Shown here one piece after another: positions 47,720-58,837 of a stretch of DNA of 64,000 bases. Positions within the stretch are counted from its first letter, which is position 1. Each line of letters opens with the position of its first letter. A program made the translations under genes and the position numbers. The DNA is from Sapria himalayana (lineage: Eukaryota > Streptophyta > Magnoliopsida > Malpighiales > Rafflesiaceae). The stretch lies in assembly GCA_029783825.1 (NCBI GenBank), contig JAREIK010010214.1, positions 124,001-188,000 on the forward strand, in the 5' to 3' direction. Below the pieces are notes generated by a model. The model was not told the DNA's origin. It saw nothing but the letters and a program-made list of their open reading frames with translations, and did not search any database.

Positions 47720-50700
47720 TTTTTAATATAAAAACAATTTTTAACATCTCTATCTATTTATATTGAACTAACTTTGCGAATTCAGAAATCTAATTTAAGA
47801 TCATTTATTGAAAATTGCTATCAACATGTCATCTATATAAAATAATAAAATAATAAAATTATTTTTATCCTTAAATATCCTGTAATATATATAATGATTT
47901 AAGTTGAGTCTAATGTACCCAAGATTAATGATAAAAGAATCAAATCTTTTATAACAACACCCCAGTTCTAATTTAAGATCATATACAAATTTATTCATTA
48001 TACAAATTAAGTTCTCCTTGTTTATTAAAAAAAAATTCTATTGTTGGAATCATATAAATTTATTTTTCATGTTATTCATGATGAAATATAATTTTAACAT
48101 CCAACTACTCTAAGTGTAAATCTAATTAAACATATGAAGTTAATACTACTTTGATTATTACAAGATGAACCCCGGTAAAAAAATTTCATTTAATTAATAT
48201 TTTCTTTTTGGGCATATCATTTTATTACTAATCTTGCTTGATATCATCTTAATTGATAAGTTTTATCTTACTTAATTTTGTAGATTCGTTTGTTATTAAT
48301 AATACATCTTTCAAGTGGTAATAGTATTAGCTTCCATGTCGTAATAATACTAGCTTATCATTTTTTATATAGAATTTTATTTTCTTATATTATTATCATT
48401 CATATAGATATATCTGAGCTACTTATGTCTTCAAGAAATATTAATCGTTCTCTATCATCTATTAAAAGATAATATACAATATTACTCTTCGTAATATACT
48501 CTGAGTACTAAGCTAGCTGTCTTTTATTACGAGTTGGCCGACTAAATTCTAGAGCCTCAGATTCAACTTTCCTCATACCTCCCTCACTTGATAGTGTTTT
48601 TTTTGTAGATACTTGAATTTTATGTATCAAATTATTTTCTACTTGTATAGTTGTAATTTATAAAATTTCTTTTGATGAGCTATCATTTTTATTGTTAATT
48701 TTCTAAAAATATTATATCTTTACTAATAATGTCTTTGTGGGTAGAGAGATCCTATAAGTGATACTCATTTATTTCTCTGGCATATCTTAAGAATATATAT
48801 TTTTGAGATTTTAGATTTAATTATATTCTTTCTTATGTATTGTACATCACATATGTAGCAAATCCAAAGAAATTATAAAATAGAATAATTTACTAGCTTT
48901 CAAAATTCACATCTCTATCGATATATTTAAATCAATTATAGTTGATGATTCTTAATTTATTACATATCAAATAGTTTTACATGATTCTGCCCAAAAAGAA
49001 TTAAATATAATTGTTGTCCTCAATATAGCTTTTGAAATAGCTTTCTAATATAGATAATTATTAAATATTATTTTGACTTGTGGCCTAGTTTGAGATGATA
49101 TATTATCATTAACTATTCTACTTTACTAATTAATATAACACATACATTGACTTTCTATATTATTTTTCTCTTTAAGTATTAATAAATTTCAACAAATCTA
49201 TTCTATTTTCAAAATCATAATCAAACCTCTCACAATCTTTATCATTTAATATTAAATATGTATCTATATCCAAGATTAACTATTTGTTCCAAAAATAATA
49301 ATTTTTTTTCAAGCCCCTCTTACATTGTACCTCATGAATGGTGTGAACCATATTATAAAATATCTTTATTTGAATAATACTATTGCTAATATTTTTCAAA
49401 GTATGATTACCACCCAAGTGTATAAGACCTCTAGAGATTAGTTCATATTTGTGGAACTATTTTTTTAAGTTGTCATGTATCACCATACCTTTGCATCTAA
49501 TAACCAAACATCAGTAAGCAACTTTCTACTTTCAACTGCTTTAATCTCCTTTCTATATAGAATGTTATTATCATCTTTGATACTATATTTCTTTGCGTAT
49601 TTGATGACTCATAGTTTATGCTCTTTTTTTTTATACTTATAATCTCTTTTGAAATATTATTTATTATCATAGTGATAGTACTTATTATTCTTCTAACTTC
49701 TTGATTTTGATCTATTATGATTCTAACTCATCTTGGAAATATGTTTTATTGATCTCTTTCATATCATTATCAAAGATTCTACTTACTATGAACATATTTG
49801 TTTGTCCTTTTTATTTTTGTCTTAGCTTTCTTCTTCTAAGAGTATGGAAACAATATAATTATAGAATAGATAGTCCATATGAATATCATTCATCTTATAG
49901 ATGAAGAGTTGATCATATAAATCATGTAGAATTTAAAATAGAATCTCAGCATATTCAACTTCTTATATTTTATAAGCCAACATAGTAAGTTGATAAAATA
50001 GATAAACTAAGTTATTGATATGGTTAGTTGCCATTACGAATTCTATCATTCGAAGAGTATAGAATCTCCTCTTTAAAAAGAGTTTGTTGTGAGGTGACTT
50101 TGTCTCATATAGTCTAGTAAGATCATCTCAAATTTATTTTATCATATTATTTCTATCACACTTGATAATATTTCATCATTTAGTACCAATTATAGATTGA
50201 TAATTGCACGACCTTCCATCTCATATCATATTTAGTAATCTTAATGAGTCTTTTTTCAATCATATCTGAGTAATTATCCTTTTTAAAAATTATATGATTT
50301 TTATTTTTCATAAATAAAAATTACTCTTATTGAATTTTTCTACTTCAAAATTTATTATCATTTATTTCATTTTTATAATGAACATTATACGAGAATAATT
50401 ATAATTATTTATGTTGGTACACAAAAAAATTTTGAGGTAAGTAGAATGATGCAATACCCAATTAAAATTCATACACAAAAACTATTATTACCTTTTTAAC
50501 AAAATTTTTCAAGATATGTATTATCTTTTTCTACTTCAAACTCCATCTCTAATATTGTTATAAAAATAGATCATACAATAATAATTTAAAATAGAAAATT
50601 TAACTACAAAATTTTGAATTAAACTAGACAATAAATAAAATACAAGATAAAAAAAATGGGATTATGATAGATTATAAAAAAAGAAACTCTCTTTATAAAA

Positions 50701-50720
50701 AAAATCAAAAATTACAAATA
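47720..50720 (-). mobile_element. Ty1/copia element, truncated, minus strand
   Basis: Read on the minus strand from the right. Gag (UBN2 type) is at about 49900-50180 with LYETKSPHNKLFLKRRF and RMIEFVMATNHIN. The integrase C-terminal side is at about 48890-49060 with SFWAESCKTICYVIN. A linker with ERLIFLEDISSSDIS (about 48400-48450) follows, then reverse transcriptase at 47801-48200, with KRFDSFIINLGYIR and LLFYIDDMLIA. The element stops inside the reverse transcriptase, so RNase H and the 3' LTR are missing. It meets the plus-strand copia copy tail to tail near 47700. Heavily mutated. Confidence 0.8.
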
Positions 50721-51530
50721 AATTTCTAATATGGACTAGATAAAATTTCATCAACCCACATGGACTTTACAATGATAATATTGGCTTTGAATTTGATTGG
50801 CCAACACACCTTTTCATACTTGAAAATAAATGTTCTGAGATATGTCATTTTATCTTTGTAGCAAATATGATTGCGACTTTGATTCTTATTATTTAGGATT
50901 ATTATTTATTGAAATCTTTTTTTTTTCATAGATAGCGAATACCAAAAATAAAATGATGAACATATCAACCATTTGACAATCTATGCATCAAAGTAATTCA
51001 AACATTAAAAATTTTCAAAAATTTCTGGATAGAATTGGCAAGTATATCGCCAACACAAATATTTGTACATATCTTTAAAAAATGCTCATTAATTATTTAT
51101 GTGCACATTTGAATATCTTCAAAGCAATCATCTAACAAGGAACCATTTTAGGAAATAATATAGGTAATATCTAATTTTTTACTTTAATTATTTCAATTGG
51201 ATGGTAAAAAAAATCATATTCACAATTGGAATTAGATGAGATTAGAGGAGAATGAACCACCCCTTCATTATAATTAATCGTGAATGATGTTGCATTAATA
51301 TTGATTGAAATATTTAGAAACTTTGTTCATTGAAAAAAAAAATCATAAAATTTACATGTACACATGAAAACTTATATAGGTTATACATTGTTATACAAAA
51401 TAATATTATAATATATACATTGTTGTTCTTAAACATCTTCTAACATATACATAGCTGTAAAATAATATTTTAACATCTGCTCATAAACTCATGGTGGTTT
51501 AACATCTGCTCATAAAATTTACATGTAAAA
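50721..51530. other. AT-rich sequence between two copia relics
   Basis: May include LTR remains. The string taacatctgctcata occurs twice (about 51473 and 51501), and the stretch 51380-51530 lies just past the RNase H end of the next minus-strand copia, where its 3' LTR would be expected. No matching second LTR was found. Confidence 0.35.
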
Positions 51531-51539
51531 TCATTGAGT

Positions 51540-53640
51540 TTGGAAGCTAAAACTTGAAAAGTTTATAGAGAAAAAGACTAGGTGAAGATATCAACTAATT
51601 GACCTTGAGATGAAACATACTCAAGTGTGAGCATATCCTAAAGTCGATGATGAGTGAAGTAACAATCAATATCAATATATTTACTACATTCATGTAATAT
51701 ATCATTATGAGCAATTTGAATAGCACTTGGACATGTTACAACGATGTTTAATTGTAGTGAAACAATCAACATCAATATTATGTAGTAACCAACATAACTA
51801 TATAAGTTCAGCTATAGTAGCTGCCAATCTATATTTTACTTTAGTGTTGGAATGAGGAGTAATTATTTATTTCTTATTTTTTCAAGAGATAAATTACCCA
51901 TAGGAAAATAATATTCTATAGTTGATTGACAATCAATGGGATCACCTCCACAATGTGCATTTTAATATGTCTAAAGAATTAAAGAAGAATGAGAAGAAAA
52001 ATGAAGATAATCAAATATGTCTTTTAGATATCAAAGAATCTTGTGAATAACAACATAATGAGGAGATCTATGGGCAATCATAGATTGATTGACTATATGA
52101 ACTGCATATGAAATATTAGGGAGAGTAATTATGCGATAGATTAGATTTTCAACAAGTTATTTGTAGAATATCATTAGATGGTAATTTGTCTTCATCAGAA
52201 TTGACAAAACAGTTATATTTGTCGAATATTTTGTTATTAGTGATATTAGCTCAAAAATTTAGAAAGCGATGGAAGTTACAAAGGTGAGAAGAATGAGAAG
52301 TTATCTAATGAGAATGATGAAGTGCTTGAAAGTCAGGACCTGTAAGATCCACCGTTGGGACAATATAAGTGGACAAATTGTGGGTTGGTACTGGTGGCTC
52401 ATCAAATATAAGAGAGGGTACATTAAGAATAGAATGAAAAAAAATCAGATATAGAAGTGAAAAATTTTTCAGTAAAAAGTTCAGGAAGATGATCAAAAGA
52501 GAAATTAAATGAAATAGGAACTTCAATAGTTAGTAAAATATTTTGTATTTCCAAAAGATCACATATCAAGAAACATAAAGACATTTGCTAATGAGATCAT
52601 AACATCTATAATTTTTTGTGACCAATTTTATACTAAAGAATATAGCACAAACAAGAATGAGACTGAAATTTGTTTGATTAATGATCTTAAAAAAGAACAA
52701 AATTGGCACATATAAAATTTCTAGGTAAATCATAAAAGGGAGAAGAACCAAAATAATAGATCATAAAATATTTGATTCTATGTAATAAGAGAACACCAAT
52801 TGATGGTGTAAAGTAGATTAAAAGCGGCTTCCCACCAAAACCTGAGAATGAGTAGTAGTGACAATAATAGTAACATGAACATTATCAAATATATGTTGAT
52901 GTTTATGCTTAACCCTGTCATTTTGTTGAGAAGTTACAACACAAGAGAAATGCAAATAGCAAAATAGTATCAAATTGATATAGAATAGTAGTAAATTCAT
53001 CATTTTTTAAACTCCTGGGTATTTATCAAATATAAATACTTTGAAAATTATATTTCAATCATTTTGGTAAAGTTACAAATTACAACATATCTGATAAAGA
53101 TCAAAATAACTTTTTAAAAAATAAATCCAGATATACGAAGATAAATTATCAACAAAAATAACAAAATAATATGATCCAACTTGAGTAATAATATGATAAG
53201 CTTCTCATACATCAGAATGAATAAAATCAAAATGAGAAATGACGAAACATAATTAAATTAAATGATAAAGTAATTTGTTTACCAACTTTATAATGCATAC
53301 AATCAAAATTCTTGTTTGAAATTGAACTTAATAACCCCTTATAAATTAGTTGTTTAATCCTTAAGATAGATGCATGACAAAGAAGAGAATGCCATAAAAC
53401 AATAGAAGATGTGTACTTTTCTAAAATGGCAAATCCAGAGAGACAAAAAAATGATAAACGAAGAGAGATGAGTTCAATAGCCTTTCGACCTTATTGGTAG
53501 TCCCAATTATCTATCATATCTAAGAATTCTGCATTATAATACTAGTGAAAAAAAGGTTAAAGAAAAACCAAGTTTAGTGAATTACTCGGTGGGTGGAAGA
53601 TTATGAGTAAGTTTGAGAATTTGATAAGCATTGGAAACAA
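51540..53640 (-). mobile_element. Ty1/copia element, truncated, minus strand (third copia group)
   Basis: On the minus strand, RNase H ends at about 51545-51670 with TLEYVSSQGQLVDIFT, and the segment before it (about 51990-52200) keeps the connection-domain pattern around SQSMIAH...ILYLKDIFDY. Integrase is at about 53080-53310: CMHYKVGKQITLSFN, then the core equivalent to YFVTFIDDYSR reduced to WIILFCYFC. Sequence to about 53640 may be the protease and gag side. No intact frame and no LTR pair seen. The order shows the 5' end lies to the right, where the CGCCCCT minisatellite begins. Confidence 0.72.
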
Positions 53641-53689
53641 ATAAAATTGGTGTAGAAATAAACCATTGCCCCTCTCCCATTTCCCACTT

Positions 53690-53990
53690 TCTCGCCCCTC
53701 ATTCCTTGCCCCTCGCCCCTCGCCCCTCGCCCCTCGCCCCTCGCCCCTCGCCCCTCGCCCCTCGCCCCTCGCCCCTCGCCCCTCGCCCCTCGCCCCTCGC
53801 CCCTCGCCCCTCGCCCCTCGCCCCTCGTCGCCCCTCGCCCCTCGTCGCCCCTCGCCCCTCGTCGCCCCTCGCTCCTCGTCGCCCATCTCCCCTCGTCGCC
53901 CCTAGTCCCCCCTCGCCCCTCGTCGCCTCTCGCCCCTCGTCGCTCCTCGCCCCTCGTTGCCCCACGCCCTTCGCCTCTCGTCTTCCCTCA
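53690..53990. repeat. (CGCCCCT)n minisatellite, G4-prone on minus strand
   Basis: About 17 uninterrupted 7-bp units run from 53707 to 53827, then longer variants with an added tcg (cctcgtcgccc) and increasing substitutions to about 53990. All C-rich runs are on the plus strand, so the minus strand has GGGG every 7 bases. Frames through it code for Pro/Leu/Ala or Arg/Gly/Glu repeats and are not genes. Confidence 0.95.
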
Positions 53991-54017
53991 TCCTCGCCTC
54001 TCTTTCCTGCACCACAG

Positions 54018-54300
54018 AAAGCTCGATGGAGTTCCGTAGAGCTCAAGAAAACTCCATCATGGAACTCGAGGAGCTCCTTCGGGCTCCACGATGGAGCTCT
54101 GCAAATCTTGAGGAACTCCGTCGGGCTCTATGATGGAGCTTAGCAAAGCTCCAGCGAGCTCCATTATGGAGCTCGAGGAGCTCCGTCGAGCTCCAGTGAG
54201 CTATATCACGAAGCTCAAAAAGCTTCGTCAAGGACTAGAGAGCACCATTGTGGTGCTCAGTCGAGCTCAGCGGAGTTTGCGTGGAGCTCCTATGAGTTCA
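54018..54300. repeat. GAGCTC-type degenerate repeat, second locus
   Basis: Repeats of the form ctccatcatggaactcgagg / ctccattatggagctcgagg / ctccgtcgagctcc. They share the GAGCTC core and palindromic habit of the array at 13689-14205 but differ in the spacer. They directly follow the CGCCCCT minisatellite. Confidence 0.75.
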
Positions 54301-54600
54301 ATATCTTTTTAACGCCTTGAGGCATTTTACGAACACCTTGTTTTGAGGTGTGTTTCAACTTTCAAGGTGTTAAAAAAATAATTTTTAAAACATAGATAGA
54401 TACACATATACAGTAGTGTTTACTATTTATGGAATAAAATTATGGACGCACACACACGCCACACAATGTGTTATATATAAGTATATTATATATATATATA
54501 TATATAGTAATGTATTATGTATATAGTTTAGTCTTTACTACACATGCACAGTATAATTAAATTATAATTCATACATATATGTACAATATAGTCTATATCT
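54301..54600. other. AT-rich sequence with microsatellites, no gene
   Basis: Contains (CA)n near 54448 and (AT)n at 54487-54508. Confidence 0.5.
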
Positions 54601-54602
54601 AA

Positions 54603-55070
54603 ACACACACGCTCACGCTCACGCTCACGCTCACGCTCTCGCTTACGCTTTGCTCACGCTCTCGCTCACCTACTTGCACGCGCCCACACTCAGACGCACT
54701 TAGGTGCTCGCAGGCGCACTCACCCACACTCGCCCTCACTCGCCCACTCTCACCCACTCGCACTCTCACACACTCTCACACTCTCACACACTCTCACACA
54801 CTCTCACACTCTCACACACACTCACACAGGAACACACACACACTCTCTTACACACTAATACATACTCTGATACACATTCACACACACTCTCTCTCTTACA
54901 CACTCATACATACTCTAATACACATTCACACACACAATCACTCACACACTTACACTCTCACACTTACACTCACACACACACACACACACACTAACTCACT
55001 CACTCACTCACACACTCACACTCACACACACTCTCTCATGCTCTCACATTCACACACTCACACTCAAATT
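54603..55070. repeat. CA/CT-rich microsatellite field
   Basis: Starts with (gctcac)n-like hexamers (54611-54660), then long runs of cacactct, ctctcacacact and (CA)n. Frames give Thr/His/Ser chains. No gene. Confidence 0.95.
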
Positions 55071-56529
55071 TATACAAGTATGACATGTGATTTTTAAATT
55101 TTTTTTATTTGTTTTTAGATTTCTATCGTGTTCTTATCTTTTTCTTTTTTAAAAACAGGATTGAAATATCAAGAAATTTAGCAAGCATAAAGGTAGAGTG
55201 GGCATCTCTTTTTTTTTTGACAAATTGGGTTTGATTATTTGTTATATTTTTGGCTTAGGTTATAATTAATATTATATACTTGGACTATACTATCGTACAT
55301 TTTTTGGTTTTAACTTTTATTTTTTTTTATCTCTTATTATTTTTTATATTCAAATAAGTTTATTATTTTTTGGTTTTATTTTTAATATTATATCTTTACT
55401 TAGTAATGATATTTAATTTAATATTCAAATTATGGTAGATGATAAATTTTATTTATATTACGTTATAGTATACTGGTAATTTTATTAAATTTATAGTTCG
55501 TAAGTAAAAAAGCAAAACATTAAAATTAAATAATTTTTTTATTAAAATTTTAATTTTATAATGCTAAAAATAACCCAACCCGACTCAACCATACTTAAAC
55601 CAACCCAACCTGAATGCAACCTGATTTTCATAATTTCAAATCTAGTTGGTTTAAATTTGCAAACTCAAGTTGAAATTTGAGTTAAGATAGGTCTCGAGTT
55701 AAGCTTTTTGAATTCTAGTTGGGCCTGGTGTAGGTTTAGCCTTTTGAATTCAAGTTGGGCCTGGTGTAGCTTTAGCTTTTTGAATTCAAGTTGGATTGGG
55801 TTAGTCCTCAATCCGATCTAACCTATCCGAGTTGCAACCATATGCTAAAGGACCTGAATTCCTAAATTCAAAAATTATATCATTAGGGATGCAATGTGAG
55901 CGGGTTGGGACTTGGGTTGGATTGAGGGCCATATCGAATCTAACATGAATTGTGCTGAGTTGAAAATTTTCAACCCAAATCTATCTTGATTTGATAATAT
56001 GAAACTCATCTTGGGTTTGAGGTGTGCATGGGTCAAGTTAGATCTGGTTGTTGGGCCAAACTGTGTCAAATTGTATCATATATAAGTATAATAACAAAAA
56101 TTATAAAAAATAATTAATAAAAAGTAAATAATTAAAATCTTCAATTTACATTCTAAATTTGATTTAGCTAATAGAATAATATACAATTTAACTAATATTA
56201 TTTTTTAAATATTTTTAATTTTTTTATTAAAACTCAATTTTTTATAACATAAAAATAAAACTTACTTTAAAATTTTCAATTAGTTATATTGATGATGAAC
56301 TTGAACATAAACACCTAAAGTTTTAACCCAGGCTCTAACTATTAATTCATATATTTATAACCATAACAAGAAGTAATTTTAAATATTCGGTGATGTAGGC
56401 TACAAGAAAAAAAAATTATGGGAGCACGAGCACTTCAAGAAAAAAATTGCCCATGCGCTCATGCTACCATATGCTCAAGTTGTCGTGCCTATAAATATAG
56501 TTGAAATGGTAATTTTAGTGGGTAGGACC
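55071..56529. other. AT-rich stretch with a three-unit tandem repeat and possible hAT-like ends
   Basis: 55071-55560 shows nothing. At about 55701-55800 a unit around ttttgaattcaagttgggcctggtgtag is present three times (period about 39). agggatgcaatgtgagcggg (55884 on) and gaggtgtgcatgggtcaagt (about 56020) look like ends of hAT-type elements, but no paired end or target duplication was established. Confidence 0.4.
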
Positions 56530-56934
56530 TAGATGTGTCAAACAGGTTGTAATGGGTCGGCATGACCTATTTTTTTTGGTTGCCCACTTAGGCTACCATG
56601 TCAGGCACGACATGGTACAGGAGTAGTGTCGTGCCTGGCATGACATGACTCAAAGAGGGCAGGTTCGACTGGCCCAAGTTTGCCAGATTCAAGCTGATTC
56701 GTGCTAGGCCTTTGGAATTTTTTGTTGGGTATGCTGGGATATGTCGAGATGTGTTATTTTGGTTTGTTTGAAATCGAGTCATCTCTAATTCTAAATATTC
56801 TAAATTTTAATACCAAATTAAATCAATAAATAAATGCAATAAAAACACTAAATTACAATTACAAGTCACAACTTACAAAAATAATATAATATAAATATTA
56901 TTAATTTCAATCATTTCATTTTTGTAATGTAATA

Positions 56935-57065
56935 CCAGTGATAAAAATTTCCGATATATCCATCGATATATCTCCAAAATATACACCGATATATCTTCGA
57001 TATATCCGATATATCTGTAAAATCTAAGTATCGATATATTCATAGAAACTGATATTTTAATCTTT
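56935..57065. repeat. CGATATATC cluster, possible small insertion
   Basis: cgatatat occurs six times between 56951 and 57040. The block starts after taatac (56929-56934) and ends before taatac (about 57070), with loosely inverted ends (gataaaaattt and gatattttaatc), so it may be a tiny inserted element. Confidence 0.45.
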
Positions 57066-57214
57066 GCTTAATACTAATACAAAATAATAAAGCAAACTTA
57101 AAAGATAAAAATCAATACATCAAAGATCATTCCCATAAGCGTCTGAATTAATACAAGAACAAAAGAACAATGCAAGCTCAAAAAATAAAAATTTATAGAC
57201 AATACATCAATGAT

Positions 57215-58720
57215 CAATCTCGTAAGTGTATGATGATATCACTAGTGGTAGACTCAATGGAGAAGTCATTGTCTCCGAATATGGTATTAATGTTTTTACG
57301 CTAAGTCTTGCTGCTACTACCACTATACTTAGTATCGTAGTATATAAACAGCTCAATCAACTTCTCGTGAATAAACACTTCATGCTTCAGGTTGGTGTTC
57401 CTAGTTTGTGTATTTGGATATGTATGTTAATATATTCTCCATCCCTTTCATCTTAATCACAGAATATACACAGGCAGCTAGACAATAAAGAGATGAAATA
57501 GTGAACCAATACTTTAAGTACTTAGTTTCTATCTCAATGATCATGTCACTAAATATTGGCCCATCTCTAAATATCCTAAATATGCTACTAATGTTGCATA
57601 TTCACCCGAGTACAATGCAATTCATGAGAGTATAAACTAACGAACACATGTTCATTGTATCATAAAAAATATTCAGAAATTTTATAAATAAAATTTATGT
57701 AGCTCAATCAATATTGTCAATAATAAGTTCGTCACTCTTACAATTAACGTAGTCGGATATCATGTGTTCTTATCCAACAAATGACTTCAACATAAAGTAC
57801 ATGTAATTTCAAGGATGTCTTACATATAATTAGAATTTCTTCTTCTTTATACCGACCGACAAACAAAGAATACTAAACTCATGTTGTCTGTGAGGCATAC
57901 GAAAAAAATTTAGTGAGTTACGTAAGTTTTCTAAAGTGGGGGAAACAACCTTCATCCTCGCTTATACCATAAGGTTAATGATGTGACACATGTATATAAA
58001 GTGGAAAATCTATTTTAATGGCGTGTCTCTAATGATCCTAATAAACATGTAAATAGTTACTCCATTGTTAGATACGTTATCGAATGTGATATTATTTATT
58101 TTATTTTAAATATTATATCATCTAAAAATTCTAATCATTTACTTATAAATTGTCGGGTCATCATGAGGATTGAGAAAATTTGAAATTCATAATATTTTTT
58201 TTATTTAGTGTCCATTTAGAATTTATATAGTTGGAGATGAGAGATACATAAGATACATCATCGCGACTAGTCAAGATATTGGACGTTACAGACATTATGC
58301 CACTATATTTCCTAAACTTATTAATTATTATTATTTTTTTTAATTTATCATATTTTTGTATGTCATTCCTAGATGTAGACATTGAAATCTTATGATGCGC
58401 AGGTTGAAAATAAGTTTGCATGATACTGACTATCTTTTAAAAAAAAAAATCTAATCGAAAGACTCATTGTAATGATCAATTTGGTTATGTCTTTCCTGTC
58501 TAATTCATTGCGGTGTATTAAGGAGGTCAACATACAGGCTAAACTAGGTCTAACCTCAAAGACTCCACTGGTCAGTTCGATTTGTTTAAAATTTAATGTA
58601 CCATATTTTTTGGTATATTATTTGGCATGCCTCTTAAGATACCCAGTCCCACATCCACTATTACAGGTTAATATTTTTTTTATAATATTTTTATTGTGCT
58701 AGTTTTTCATTGATACTCAT
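57215..58720 (-). pseudogene. hAT transposase remnant of the family-B element
   Basis: On the minus strand: a BED-like start (about 58610-58700), MQTYFQPAHHKISMSTSRND (58360-58421), VTSNILTSRDDVSY (about 58250-58290; the catalytic Asp of SDIW reads Asn), a core segment (about 58040-58100) and VNCKSDELIIDNID (about 57710-57750). The leftmost part matches the segment before the dimerisation domain (ELFIYYDTKYSGSSSKT, about 57300-57350). The dimerisation domain is missing. Stops are frequent. Confidence 0.75.
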
Positions 58721-58837
58721 AATATTTTTATTTTGTATAATATTAAAGTGAGTCAAAATTATTAATTTTCTTCTAGTTTTTTGTTTTTTAGATATTTGTG
58801 TCGAGACCACGAGAGACAATAAAGTTTTGGTGGTCTC

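Noticed and set aside
53557..54143. 109- to 170-codon open frames of Arg/Gly/Glu or Ser/Pro/Leu repeats
   Set aside because: Produced by the CGCCCCT minisatellite; the 7-bp period cycles through all frames.
54704..54994. Thr/His/Ser-rich 96-codon frame
   Set aside because: Translation of CA/CT microsatellite.
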